Source of the DNA: Trichobilharzia szidati | Taxonomy: Eukaryota > Platyhelminthes > Trematoda > Strigeidida > Schistosomatidae | Direction of reading: 5' to 3' | DNA: 64,000 bases | Assembly (NCBI GenBank): GCA_944472155.2 | Contig: OX235272.1 | Coordinates: 80,792,020-80,856,019 of the forward strand | Part shown: positions 1-11,566 of the stretch, one piece after another | Numbering within the stretch: the stretch's first letter is position 1 | How the letters are laid out: the number at the start of each line of letters is the position of its first letter | Notes under the pieces: model-generated | What the model was told of the DNA's origin: nothing | Databases searched by the model: none | The model's input: only the letters and a program-made list of their open reading frames with translations | Translations under genes and position numbers: made by a program

Positions 1-330
1 GCAGATCCTTATTCAACATTCGATATCATTGCATGAAATAGGTTCTGAACGAAAATGGTGATATCCATACTCAGTTGGGCATAGTCAATCGCACGTGTGA
101 GCGCTTTAAGTGGAAATCGTTTCCATAAGATCAGTTCAAAGTGTTGATTTTCATTTTTGGTTCCCGACATACTCACACGCCTATTAAATCGGCTGGAACA
201 AGATCCACGAATGACTTTGAAAGTCGTCGGTGAAGAATTCCAGAGTTTAATCAGCATTCATAAAGATACTAACCTGGTCCAGTCTAAGACAGTGAAAGCT
301 CCAGTCTTCTCTTCTGTCTTTTGCGACCCG
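1..330 (+). pseudogene. Ty3/gypsy gag fragment (partial copy)
   Basis: It matches the second half of the gag frame at 8676-8965 with many changes and frame breaks. It also includes a C-terminal stretch around 180-290 (RLLNRLEQDPRMTL) that the other copy has lost. It begins outside the window. Confidence 0.55.
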
Positions 331-440
331 GCGGTATTGTTGTTGTTGTTGACGTGCAATTAGGACAAATTAGCCAGCTCACTGAGTTGGCATTCGCTTA
401 TAGTCAGTCTACTAGGTCGTAGTTCCGGTCATAACAGAAA
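298..440 (+). repeat. LTR/5'UTR-like repeat, copy 1
   Basis: A unit of about 140 bp follows the gag fragment and recurs at 8147-8289 and 8967-9108. All contain a GTTGTTGTTG run and end near CTACTAGGTC. The position next to gag suggests part of a gypsy LTR or leader, but no clean TG...CA ends could be fixed. Confidence 0.45.
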
Positions 441-734
441 CTGAATGTTCTACTATCTAAGTGCTACGAGATAATGGTTACTTTTCATGTTCTCCAACCT
501 TAAACACGAATACAGTCTACCTACACATTCACAACGACTGACCAACTACTTCAGATAACCATTTGCATGATTTTTTAATCATCACTGCTATTATTATCAC
601 CCTGATTATTATCCACTTGAACTTTGATTCTACTTACCATATTGCTATCGAATATCTATGCTGAATAATTTAAATATATATATTTGTAAAATCTGATGAG
701 AAATTACTTAAAATGTATGTTTTCTTTATTATTT

Positions 735-1155
735 TTCTGTTGATTTTAATATGAATAGATCATGGAGTATTTCCATGGCAAGTAAACATTTATTGGGTTT
801 ATGTATTTTTGACAAACCATACACATGCAGGAATTTACATTCTGATGGTTGTAAAGAGTCAAATTTATCTTGACTTATAGCATTTAGGCCATGAAGCTTC
901 ACTAGATTGGCTGTCACTGTGTCCTGCAACAACTGAATATCTTTTGAGGAGGGATCACGGCTAAACTTACTTTTAATCATCAAGAATAGATGGACGTCAT
1001 TTTAGATTTGTAGTCACTTTTATTCATAATGACAATTCCAGAACCTTTATCAGTTTTCGTAATAATTATATAAGATTTTTCCCTTAGCTCCTTCAAGGCT
1101 TTGAAATGCTGGGAATTTAAAATACTTTTCTCCTTTAGGTTGTTGTTTAAAAACT
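735..1155 (-). mobile_element. Penelope-like element RT fragment, inverted arm of composite copy 1
   Basis: On the minus strand this gives the N-terminal part of a PLE reverse transcriptase, including SECKFLHVYGLSKIHKPNK, the PLE form of the GLPKIHK motif. It is joined head-to-head to a plus-strand copy at 1155/1156. The frame is broken. Confidence 0.65.
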
Positions 1156-1842
1156 GGCACGCAATTTATGGATTTAGCCATCCATGCTGAGTTTGAAAAC
1201 TTATATGACCAACTCGAACATCTTGCCGCAACATCCGATGAATATCGAAGTTGGTTTAAAGCCAATGTACTGGATATAGCTTTCCAGCATTTCAAAGCCT
1301 TGAAAGAGCTACGGGAAAACTCCATTATGGATAAGATTTTATTTTGATAAATCACAGTGTTATACGGTAATATTAACTGTTGACGTTTCGAGCACAAATT
1401 ATTGCTTATAATCATATCAAAATAAAATTTTATCCATAATGGAGTTACACTCTACCACAGTGCTCAAGTTTTATACTTATAGCTACGGGAAAACTCTTAT
1501 ATAATTATTACGAAACCTGATAAAGTTTCTGGAATCATCGTTATGAATAAAAGTGACTACAAATCTAAAATGACGTCCATCTATTCTTGATGATAAAAGC
1601 AAATTTAGCCATGATCCCTCCTCAAAAGATATTCAGTTGTTGCAGGACACAGTGACAGCCAATCTAGTGAAGCTTCATGGCCTAAATGCTATAAGTAAAG
1701 ATAAATTTGACTCTTTAAAACCATCAGAATGTAAATTCCTGCATATGTATGGTTTGTCAAAAATACATAAACCCAATAAACATTTATTGCTGAATAGGTG
1801 GTGTATGCGTGAAAGAATCTGTACACGTTTAATTTAACTATT
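1156..1842 (+). mobile_element. Penelope-like element RT fragment, direct arm of composite copy 1
   Basis: Plus-strand coding remnants give FTDLAIHAEFENLY-like, FKALKELREN and then TVTANLVKLHGLNAIS and YGLSKIHKPNK. A 158-bp insert (1323-1480) splits it. The RT catalytic region is missing. Confidence 0.65.
1323..1480 (+). repeat. 158-bp foldback insert from PLE terminal sequence
   Basis: The insert is flanked by a 16-bp duplication (AGCTACGGGAAAACTC at 1307-1322 and 1481-1496). Its halves are partly inverted (ATTATGGATAA ... TTATCCATAAT). The same insert sits at the same PLE site at 9754-9913. Confidence 0.55.
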
Positions 1843-2149
1843 TTTTCTGCCAAATCATACCCTGATGAATACCTTTAGTAATTAGTTTTGAAAACAATAC
1901 AAGGCGTATTGTTAAATTTTCACAGTTTCATTGTGTGTTGATTGCCTGATATTAGTTATTACTAATTCTGGGCATAAAAATGTTTGAAGAATCATATCAG
2001 GTGATTGTGTAAAACGTATTTCACATGGAACAGAACAAAATAATAGAAAACAGATATTTGTATCAAACATTAATAGTTATGATAATTATGTATATGGCAG
2101 TATATTTGCACAAAACTATATGCTACTGATTTCAACCAGTAGTGCCTGC
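1843..2149. other. AT-rich spacer, nothing recognised
   Basis: No protein motif, structured repeat or RNA gene was seen on either strand. Confidence 0.4.
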
Positions 2150-3550
2150 TAGCCAGCCAGATCGAGGTGATCTAAACACTAGACGGCCATTCCAACAATC
2201 GTCACATTTCTTGTACTATGCCAATGTTTGGCTGTGAAGGGAGTGCCGAGAAAATACATTGCACTGATCAAGGCACTATACTCGAACTCATGAAGCCAGC
2301 CAGGTGAGAGCCTACGGAGAGTTTCCATCTCAAATGGTGACAACCAGTTTTGTCCGTAAGGGATGCCTACTGTCCTCATTTCTGGTTAATTTCATCCTAG
2401 ATGTACTGACGAACTTAACCCTAACTGATTTCGGCGACTCATGAAATGACTTGTTACCAGGGAATAGTCTTGTTGACTTAGAATATGCAGATGATATAAC
2501 CCTCTCTCCTGGGTGAAGACGCTGACAAAATGCAGAGTTTTCTGAATACTTTGAGCAGGGAGCGATCTGCAGATGTCTGGTGTGCGATTCAGTCTTGTCA
2601 AATGTATGATGATGCCATAGGAATGGAATGGACTACACTGCTTAAAGATAGGCAGGAGTGAAGTGGTAGAGCGTGTTGCTGACCACTTCACTTATTTGGG
2701 AAGTTGCATCAGCCAACGCCAGCCGGTTGATCGCTCACGAAATTTCAGCACGGATACAGAAGGCTTGTTTCGCATATGCCACGGACGCCATCTCTGGTGT
2801 AGATGTGATATTCGACTATCCATCAAAGGACGTGTTTACTACTCAGTAGTTCGCCTTGCCCTCCTTTACGGCTGTGTTCCATGGTCATTGAAAGTGGAAG
2901 ATATGAAAAAGCCAGTTAACTGTCTTTGATCATAGGTGTCTGCGTTCTATCTATCTCCTGTGTTAAGCGGTGGTATAACAAGGTAAACATTATTGAGGTT
3001 AGGCTTCGATCGAATGCTAGGTAAGAAGGAAAAATCAATCGATGAGGTTGTGAAGTTACACCGATTGAGATGGTTAAGACATGTGTTACGCATGCATCCT
3101 CAGCCATCACCTTCCTCAACGGGCAATATGTTAGCTGACTGACAAGGATGAATCAGGCTGGAAAAGAGCTAGATATTGGTGGCCAAACCAAAACATGGCT
3201 TCATCAGTCAATGAAATCCACAAGAGTTAGTTTAAGCCAGCCACGTAGGGAGGTGTAGAATACCTGATTGGGATCCTCTGTACGGTAAGAACCAAGGCCT
3301 GGAGACGATTGGTGATATGGCTGAAACTCATCGTTCTCAATGGCTGGCTCAGATGCATTCATTACTCTTTGTGATTTATCATATCCAATAAAACTCTACT
3401 CTCCTTCCAAATTACTATTTTTTTCCCTGATATTTTTGCTTATTATCTCTCAGTGAACCCCCATTTACTCTTTTCTCTTGCCTTGTATGCTATATGTAAT
3501 GTGGCGACCAGAACTGCTTTACATTCAAACCAGTCAGTCAGACGGATGGC
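2150..3550 (+). pseudogene. RTE-like family A retrotransposon, decayed 3' part
   Basis: The translation is broken by many stops but shows RT and C-terminal motifs in order: GVPRKYIALIKALY, DLEYADDI near 2480, VFDHRCLRS near 2925, and a tail with ESGWKRA. It is 5'-truncated. The 3' end, with an ACCAGTCAGTCAGA-like terminus near 3525, recurs at other family A copies. Confidence 0.7.
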
Positions 3551-4580
3551 AGTTTGCCTCGTTTGGGACTGAACTCATACATATACCAGCATAATTAAAT
3601 TTCAAATCATTTAATCACGGTTATTTTCTTAAAGTTCATTATCTGGAAAAATATTTGTCATATAGTACCGTAATGACAGAACACAGTGGTATTAAGCAGC
3701 AGACAGTTTATTTGGCAAAATGATGCATAGCGATGACAAAATACAAAAAATCTTTCATTATAATTCTTATTTCCAAAAGTTATTTGTACTATACTTTGTT
3801 TGTCTTACTTTCATGCTTTCCAGGTTGTTCCATGAGACCTTTACTTATTCTTTTTTCATCTTAATCCGTTGTTCTGCTACACAAGATTCTCGAAGAAAGC
3901 ATCCCACACACACAATACTACTCACAAACACCTGTCAGTAGTACATGCCACAATGGTCCTTGTTCTTCCAATATTTCTCTAAACGATGCTGATATACAAA
4001 GAAATCTAATCAAATCAATTAGCTATTCGAAAATTTAACAAATGAATATTAATCCATACGCTGCAATAAATTGCTAATTATCACAGGCTGGAAGGAATGA
4101 GCTGGTCAGTTTTAACCCTTTCTAGTTAAATAGGAATATGCTGGCTTTAACATTTAGGTAGGATTATTCAAGGGATCACTGTTCATTCCACTGACAAGTC
4201 CTGAGTCAGAACGACATAGATGCCAAGTGCATCACTTTTCCAGGGCATAAATCTCGTGTTTACAGGAGAAAGAAAACACAACAGTTTACCTCACGAATAG
4301 GTGATAGTATAGAGGCATGTTTCGCAGTTAATAATATCACGTGTATTTGGATTGGACACTAGTAACTAGTGTGACGTGTCTAGTCCTTTCTTTTGGTGCA
4401 GACTGAATTCTATCAGTCAGGTTTTGCAATGTGGCCACCATTCTAGGTAGCTCGCCATCACGCTAAATTACTATAGCTGAGAGATAACGGTTATCTGGAA
4501 AAATTCATTGATAAGAATATGAATCAAAACTCAAGGTACCAACAATTCCTAAAAATTTGAAAATTCCCATTCAGTCATAA
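3551..4580. other. Unannotated stretch
   Basis: Open frames here are short and AT-driven. A stretch near 3935-3950 (GTACATGCCACAATGG) loosely resembles 10512-10530, so this may be an old repeat. I see no gene. Confidence 0.3.
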
Positions 4581-5724
4581 AAAAGAAAAGGTGTTCAGCA
4601 AAGAGTTACTCTTTTCGGCGATATCATTCTCAAGCTGTACAAACCGCAAATTTATAGTAATTTTTCTTGGCAACAAAAGGAATATTTCCAAAGATGTGTT
4701 AATGCAATTGTTAATTTTTGACAACAAATTACGTAATTTAGAAGGCCTTAATCGGTTAGAAACTAAAATAAAGTTACAAAAGTAGGTTGGATGACGTAAT
4801 CTAAATGCTAGGGTTCAATGAAAAATGAATGAGAGTCAAGTTAATCAGCTGAGTAGAATTCACTTGAAAGTGAATGAGAGTTAAGTTAATAAGCTGAGTA
4901 GAATTCACTTAAAAATAAACGAGAATGGAGTTAGCAACAGTCGTCATGAGGGTAGAGATTTAATAGAGGGTGGGGGTAGAAAATAATGCAATTAAGAAAC
5001 AGACAAACAAAGAAGAGAGAGGTAAGACAAAATTACGCATTTGGTGTTAAGATAGATCAGGAGCATTGTAGATTTAGTGACTGAACAAACTTCTTTTGTA
5101 TGCAGAGTTCAGGATTCAATATGTGAATTGCCATTGCTTCTGCAGTTTGAAGAAGTTTAATTCGTACTCTTTTGGCAAGATTCCCACGTATTGTGTAGAT
5201 AACTGAGAAGTTGTTTTGTGGGTTTGCTTGGTGTCCGGATTCGATCAAGTGTTCTAGGATAGAGCTGTGGCGGGGGGATCTTCTTTCTCCTTTATAAAAC
5301 CATGAAGGTAAGTGTTCGCTGATTCGTTTGGATAGCAAACGCTGGGTACGGCCGACATACCTAGCTCCACATGAGCAGGTGAGTTGGTAGATGCACATTG
5401 ATGAGGCCCCCAGTGGAAGCTTATCCTTCACGTTCGTGCGAATCATTGGTTTCGTAGAGAAAGTTAGTCTGAGTTCAGCTGCGAAGAAGGTTTTCTTCAG
5501 TGAACGGCACAGGCGGTTTCTCAGTATTTCTGCTGAAGAATCTCCGTTGAATTGTAGATTCAAATAGAGAAGTTTCTTGGGAGCAGTAAGCATGGACGGG
5601 TTTTGTGTTTTGGGCTTCATGGCTTTTGTGATGAAACGCTCCGGGTAACCGTTTTCAAGGAGGATTCTTTTCAGGGTCTTCAACTCCTCTTCTATAGTTT
5701 CCGGACTGCAAGTGTTGTGGATTC
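4581..5724 (-). mobile_element. Penelope-like element with GIY-YIG domain, minus arm of inverted pair
   Basis: A 208-codon open stretch (5057-5683) covers the linker (TLKRILLENGYPERF) and the GIY-YIG endonuclease (CGARYVGRTQRLLSKR, EHLPSW) up to the C-terminal CIQKKFVQSL. The RT is missing (5' truncation at 5724). Its 3' UTR runs to 4581 and ends with the family terminus (TTTGCTGAAC on the minus strand). PLEs copy themselves by target-primed reverse transcription. Confidence 0.82.
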
Positions 5725-6519
5725 CTCATGTGGAGCTAGGTATGTCGGCCGTACCCAGCGTTTGCTATCCAAACGAATCAGCGAACACTTACCTTCATGG
5801 TTTTATAAAGGAGAAAGAAGATCCCCCCGCCACAGCTCTATCCTAGAACACTTGATCGAATCCGGACACCAAGCAAACCCACAAAACAACTTCTCAGTTA
5901 TCTACACAATACGTGGGAATCTTGCCAAAAGAGTACGAATTAAACTTCTTCAAACTGCAGAAGCAATGGCAATTCACATATTGAATCCTGAACTCTGCAT
6001 ACAAAAGAAGTTTGTTCAGTCACTAAATCTACAATGCTCCTGATCTATCTTAACACCAAATACGTAATTTTGTCTTACCTCTCTCTTCTTTGTTTGTCTG
6101 TTTCTTAATTGCATTATTTTCTACCCCCACCCTCTATTAAATCTCTACCCTCATGACGACTGTTGCTAACTCCATTCTCGTTTATTTTTAAGTGAATTCT
6201 ACTCAGCTTATTAACTTAACTCTCATTCACTTTCAAGTGAATTCTACTCAGCTGATTAACTTGACTCTCATTCATTTTTCATTGAACCCTAGCATTTAGA
6301 TTACGTCATCCAACCTACTTTTGTAACTTTATTTTAGTTTCTAACCGATTAAGGCCTTCTAAATTACGTAATTTGTTGTCAAAAATTAACAATTGCATTA
6401 ACACATCTTTGGAAATATTCCTTTTGTTGCCAAGAAAAATTACTATAAATTTGCGGTTTGTACAGCTTGAGAATGATATCGCCGAAAAGAGTAACTCTTT
6501 GCTGAACGCCTTTTCTTTT
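5725..6519 (+). mobile_element. Penelope-like element, plus arm of inverted pair
   Basis: This 795-bp copy is the mirror of 4581-5375 with no length change and only one or two mismatches seen. It begins inside the GIY-YIG domain (CGARYVGRTQ) and runs to the same 3' terminus. Confidence 0.82.
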
Positions 6520-7035
6520 CTAATTCCTCAAAAGGCCTTATTCTTACAAATTCAGTTTCTTGGGGATAACATCAGTGGGACATCAGCACAACACCTTAGG
6601 AATGCGGTAGATAGAGCATTCCCTGCTGCTGAATTACACTATGTCTTCAAAAACCACCTGTATTCTGCGTTCGGAAGTAAAAGATAAACTGCCTAATTTC
6701 GCCTCTTCTATATGTATCTACCAATCTAATTGCTCCTGATGAACCAATTACATAGGCCGTACAATTAGGCATGTTTCTCGTCGAATTTCTGAACATCACC
6801 CTGCGTGGTTAAGTAAAGGATAAACAAAATCTATTCCTAGCGCTATTTTATCTAATCTTGTAGATACAGAACACAAGATTGATGTCAACGAGGCTTTCAA
6901 AGTCATTTACCGCATACCAACAAATCTTAACTTTGCCTTAAGAGTTCGCCTACTACATATTGCTGAGGCCGTTGGGATCCACATTAAGAAGCCTAATTTA
7001 TGTGTCTAAAAGAGGCTAGTTCAGACATTTTCCTT
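6520..7035 (+). pseudogene. Older Penelope-like element remnant with GIY-YIG domain
   Basis: Reading frames give IPQKALFLQIQFLGDN, AVDRAFPAAELHYVF, NYIGRTIRHVSRRISEHHP and RLLHIAEAVGIHI, in the order of a PLE linker and endonuclease. Stops and frameshifts interrupt it. The younger inverted pair is inserted at its left edge. Confidence 0.7.
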
Positions 7036-8146
7036 ACCTTGGCCATCTAGGTTCGAATGATCCTCAATTTTTTGTGGAAATTTCCTTAGTCTTAGTTGAT
7101 ATTCTATTTGCTATTACATTATTATTAATAATAATAGTATTATTATTATAATTTAAGCATCTTTAATGAACTGTAATTACATTGATCTTACTTTACAAAT
7201 CGGTAGTATCTGAAAAACACTAATGTTGTTATTGACTACTATTCTAGAATATTCTATGTATATGAACATATATATATAATTGTAGAGCCAGAAGAGAAAA
7301 TTATCGAAAAGGATATTCTTTGCTCAATTATTTTGTTTTTTAACAATACTATATGTGAAATTGGTTACTTGTTGTATAGTGACAATGCAGGTGAACAATA
7401 AACTACAAAGTCGAGCTATTTGAGTAAATATTTCGAAATTTAAAATGCCCTTGTGAAGGCAGCTACACAGGTAAAACGACTCATCTACCTCTGCTTTCTT
7501 CAGCATTGTTCAACATTGTCAGGGAAAACACTAGTAAAGTCTATCAAGAGCTGTTCATTCACACAATTAATGGACACAGAGCAAAAGACTGATATAAATT
7601 CATATTTTATCATCATATACAAGCTGTCACATTGAATCTGTAATTTTGTAGGCTTTAGTTTCTTTAGGATAGTCGAGGCAGTTATCGTCAAAATTTCCCA
7701 ACCTAAACTTTGTGTTAAGAGAAAGCTTGCTCAGGCTATATCCTTCCTATAACCTTCACTCTCAATCTAAATAAAACTGGAGAAATTTTCACTCCTGAAC
7801 GACTATAAATATTGTTCTTTTTGTAGTATTATCTTCATTATCATTTTCACAACCAGATATAAGTCCAAATTTTGGTCTTAGTTTCAGAATTTTGTCATGA
7901 AACCGTTATATAGACCTAATTATCTGCATGTCATTTTTACATATCTGTTTGCATTACTCTCACCCCACTTATTGATTTATGACCAAATTTACTCGCACGC
8001 TACTTATGACCTTTGAAATCCTATTGGTTGTTCCCTGTCTCAATCTACCCATGACATTAGTGCTTCTCAAGGTCTTTTAGATAATATATTTACGCAAGCT
8101 CTGTCGACCTTCTTTGACTGTTGTTTTGAGACAGTAGAAGCTCTCA
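7036..8146. other. AT-rich stretch with a possible PLE endonuclease remnant
   Basis: Around 7430-7560 the plus strand reads KCPCEGSYTGKTTHLP, reminiscent of the Cys-rich start of a PLE GIY-YIG domain, but the rest is too decayed to prove it. Nothing else was recognised. Confidence 0.3.
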
Positions 8147-8289
8147 TACCAACGTCCAGTCTTCTCTTCTGTCTTTATGAGTCCCGGCGGTATATCTGTT
8201 GTTGTTGAAGTGCGATTAGGACAGATTAGCCAGCGCATTTAGTAAGTATTCGTTCGTAGTCTACTAGGTCATAGTTCCGAACGTAACCA
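8147..8289 (+). repeat. LTR/5'UTR-like repeat, copy 2
   Basis: It lies just upstream of the gag frame and is repeated downstream of it at 8967-9108, so the gag remnant is bracketed by direct repeats. A TGGTAACGGG sequence right after it (8294-8303) could be a primer-binding site, but this was not matched to a tRNA. Confidence 0.45.
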
Positions 8290-8339
8290 TTTTGGTAACG
8301 GGTTTTCTCAAAATAGACCCACTACGTTTAGAGAAACTA

Positions 8340-8965
8340 ATGGAGCAGCAGTTAAAACTGATGGAAATACTTGCTGGTCTACACACGTCACGACGGGCCG
8401 ATTCATCAACAGCCAACGATAACATTGGTAGCAGCATCTCAGAATTTGTTTATGATACAGATGCGAACGTGACGTTTGATACCTGGTTTCGCATATACAT
8501 AAACCTATTTCGAGTAGACTTTACGAACAAAGATGATGCCTGAAGAGTAGGGCTTCTATTTTGTAAATTGGGGACAGATAAACTTGATAAATATTGCAAC
8601 TTAATTCTCCCACAGAAGCCCAGTGATGGATCATTCGATGGAGCCATCCACACCATTCGAAATCAATTTGGTGACCACAAATCCTTATTCAACATTCGAT
8701 ATCATTGCATGAAATTGGTTCTGAACGAAAATGATGATATCCATACTCATTTGGGCATAGTTAATCGCATATGTGAACGTTTTAAATCGAAATCGCTCAC
8801 AAAAGATCAGTTCAATGTGTTGATTTTCATTTTTGGTTTCCGACATACGCAATCACCTATTAAATCAGATGGAACAAGATCCACCAATGACTTTGAAGGA
8901 TACCGCTGTTTAATCAGCATCCATAAAGATACTAACCTGTTCCAGTATAAGACAGTAAAAGGTAT
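8340..8965 (+). pseudogene. Ty3/gypsy retrotransposon gag, broken
   Basis: The best start is the ATG at 8340 (MEQQLKLMEILAGLH). The frame shows FDTWFRIYINLF, LGTDKLDKYCNLILP and SLFNIRYHCMKL, the layout of metazoan gypsy capsid proteins. A single in-frame TGA at 8541-8543 interrupts it, and the end is lost where the flanking repeat begins. No zinc knuckle, protease or RT follows, so this is a gag-only remnant. Confidence 0.65.
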
Positions 8966-8966
8966 C

Positions 8967-9108
8967 ATACCAAAGTCCAGTCTCCTCTTCTGTCTTTTGG
9001 CGGTATTGTTGTTGTTGTTATTGTCTAATTGCGATTAGGACAAATTAGCCAGCTCACTGAGTTGGTATTCGCTTATAGTCAGTCTACTAGGTCGTGGTTC
9101 CGGTCATA
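8967..9108 (+). repeat. LTR/5'UTR-like repeat, copy 3
   Basis: It matches 298-440 and 8147-8289 and follows the gag remnant directly. Confidence 0.45.
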
Positions 9109-9430
9109 ACAGAAACTGAATGTTCTACTATCTAAGTGCTACGAGATAATGGTTACTTTTTATGTTCTCTAACCTTAAACACGAATACAGTCTACCTACA
9201 CATTCACAACGACTGACCAACTACTTCAGATAACCATTTGCATGATTTTTTAATCATCACTGCTATTATTATCACCCTGATTATTATCCACTTGAACTTT
9301 GATTCTACTTACCATATTGCTATCGAATATCTACGCTTAATAATTTAAATATATATTTGTAAAATCTGATGAGAAATTACTTAAAATGTGTGTTTTTTTT
9401 ATTATTTTTCTGTTGATTTTAATATGAATA

Positions 9431-9995
9431 GTTCATGGAGTATTTCTATTGCAAGTAAACATTTATTAGGTTTATGAATTTTTGGCAAACCATACACATG
9501 CAGGAATTTACATTCTGATGGTTTTAAAGAGTCAAATTTATCTTTTCACTTATAGCATTTAGGCCATGAAGCTTCACTAGATTGGCTGTCACTGTGCCCT
9601 GCAACAACTGAATGTCTTCTGAGAATTTGCTAAATTTGCTTTTATCATCAAGAATAGAAATCAGTTCAGATTTGTGGTCACTTTTACTCATAATGATGAC
9701 TCCCGAACCTTTATCAGGTTTCGTAATAATTATATTAGAGTTGTCCCGTAGCTATAAGTATAAAACTTGGGCACTGTGGTAGAGTGTAACTCTATAATGG
9801 GTAAGATTTTATTTTGATATGATTATGAGCAATAGTTTGTTCTCGAAACGTCATCAGTTAATATTACTGTATAACACTGTGTGATTTATTAAAATAAAAT
9901 CTTATACATAATGGAGTTTTCCCGTAGCTCTTTCAAGGCTTTGAAATGCTGGGAATTTGAAATACTTTTCTCCTTTGGGTTGTTGTTTAAAAACT
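9431..9995 (-). mobile_element. Penelope-like element RT fragment, inverted arm of composite copy 2
   Basis: It corresponds to 735-1155 and carries the same motif region. It also contains the 160-bp foldback insert (9754-9913) flanked by GAGTTGTCCCGTAGCT and GAGTTTTCCCGTAGCT (9738-9753, 9914-9929). Confidence 0.6.
9754..9913 (-). repeat. 160-bp foldback insert from PLE terminal sequence
   Basis: This is the same insert as 1323-1480, at the same PLE position and in the orientation expected for the inverted arm. Confidence 0.5.
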
Positions 9996-10306
9996 CGCAC
10001 TCAATTTACGGATTTAGCCATCCATGCTGAGTTTGAAAACTTGTATGACCAACTCAAACCTATTGCCGCAACATCCGATGAAGATTGATGTTGGTTTGAA
10101 GCCAAGATGGTGGATATAGCTCACCAGTTTTTAAACAACAACCCAAAGGAGAAAAGTATTTCAAATTCCCAGCATTTCAAAGCCTTGAAAGAGCTACGGG
10201 AAAACTCCATTATGGATAAGATTTTATTTTGATAAATCACACAGTGTTATACAGTAATATTAACTGATGACGTTTCGAGAACAAACTATTGCTCATAATC
10301 ATATCA
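9996..10306 (+). mobile_element. Penelope-like element fragment, direct arm of composite copy 2
   Basis: The plus strand reads FTDLAIHAEFENLYDQL and QFLNNNPKEKSISNSQHF, then runs into the terminal sequence (ATTATGGATAAG...) and stops near 10306. Confidence 0.6.
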
Positions 10307-10595
10307 ATCTTCAACGCGCTAGTTACACAGATCTTCGTGTTGTGCTACTTCTGGCCTTCCCTCGTATTGTGTTTATTTGTGTTCTTTTCACGTCTCCCAT
10401 GTATCTCAACAACGCTGTATCATTTGCCTTCTCTGAAATCAAATGTATCTCCTTGTTATTTGATGTTTTTATGCTGATGAACGTCCCTTTATATACTACT
10501 GATAAATCTTGCCAGTAGCACACGCCACAACGTTACCTTTGAGCCGTAGAATGATACATACTTGATAAATGTAGGCTTGAGGTTACAACTGTTAT
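10307..10595. other. Unannotated AT-rich stretch
   Basis: Short overlapping frames exist but show no known motif. Confidence 0.3.
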
Positions 10596-10596
10596 T

Positions 10597-11165
10597 TATT
10601 TAAGAACACATTGGGTTCCGAGTGGGACGTAGGGCTTAAACAGCGCATCTTTATTTTGTTCCCTTCTATCCAGTCCTCTCTAGCTAGCTCCACGACTGCC
10701 CATAAACTATAATCTCCTGCTCGCACTATCTCCTCTATATCACCCAAGGACCCACGTCCAGCTCATTGTTCCTCCTTCGAGTTCCACTAGAAGACCAGGA
10801 TCGTGATGCCACCATCTCCTCAGCGTGTGTCCAATCCATCTCCATTTTTTTCTACATAACTGTTATGAAGTAGGTTTCTTGTTGGTAATTCTTTCTGGCC
10901 AGCTACCTGGTCTTCAGCATGTTGTAAAGGGAGGTGTTCATACAAGTCTGCAACCAGTTCGAAATGCCTTCTGTGACTAGCCAAGTTTCTAACCCGTATA
11001 GAAGAATTGACCCAACACTGGTGTTTGAAAATCCGAATTTTGTTCTTTATGCTGAATTCAGTAGATTTCCAAACTGATTTCAAGACGATGAACGTCTTTT
11101 TTGCCTTTCCGATTCTGATTTTGACACCCCAGAAAACAAATAGCCAGTGGGTTGCCATAAATATT
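10597..11165 (-). pseudogene. SR2-like RTE (family B) 3' fragment
   Basis: The minus strand gives VKIRIGKAKKTFIVLKSVW and SIKNKIRIFK, the post-RT region of RTE-clade elements. The 3' end resembles the shared family B terminus (GGGTTCCGAGTGG near 10613). It is 5'-truncated. Confidence 0.7.
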
Positions 11166-11230
11166 AATCACTACCATGCCGATGTTAAGGCCGACTGAAT
11201 TTAATTTAAGCGCGAGTGAGTCATTTAGTA

Positions 11231-11566
11231 CTACTGTAACAACAGAAGACAAGGGCCAGGCAACAGATCGTTTATTAAGGAAATCAACAGATATTTGTGG
11301 ACTTCCATGTACATTATTATAGATTATTTAAGCGAACAAACACAGTCTTCTGAATGGTGGTTTCTCGCTGAACGTTAATCTTTCATCTCTTTGTGGCCGT
11401 TTATTTAAGTTCAGATTATCTATCTGCAAATCGTATCCGCCTACGCAAAATCTGCTGTGATTATTTGTTGAGTTAGTCTTTGTTCTTATTTTTCTCACGA
11501 CCACTATAGGAGACGTAAACATTGACGTGAATTACTATCTACCAATTTGGCTAGCAGCCAGCTCTC
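11231..11566 (+). mobile_element. Solo LTR, copy 1
   Basis: It starts TGTAACAACAGAAGACAAGG and ends CTCTCACCACA. A CTAC duplication of 4 bp flanks it. Other copies lie at 29103 and 51507. No internal region is attached, so it is an LTR-LTR recombination product. The orientation is arbitrary. Confidence 0.65.

Larger units (their letters stand above)
4581..6519. repeat. 795-bp inverted repeat with 349-bp spacer
   Basis: Arms 4581-5375 and 5725-6519 are collinear throughout (paired positions always sum to 11100). The spacer is unique sequence of the minus-strand PLE. Confidence 0.9.

Noticed and set aside
3720..3941. 73-codon frame with hydrophobic stretch
   Set aside because: AT-rich Phe/Leu/Tyr composition is expected by chance; no conserved motif or splice context.
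10267..10523. Overlapping hydrophobic frames on both strands
   Set aside because: No family resemblance, and the left end is PLE terminal repeat.
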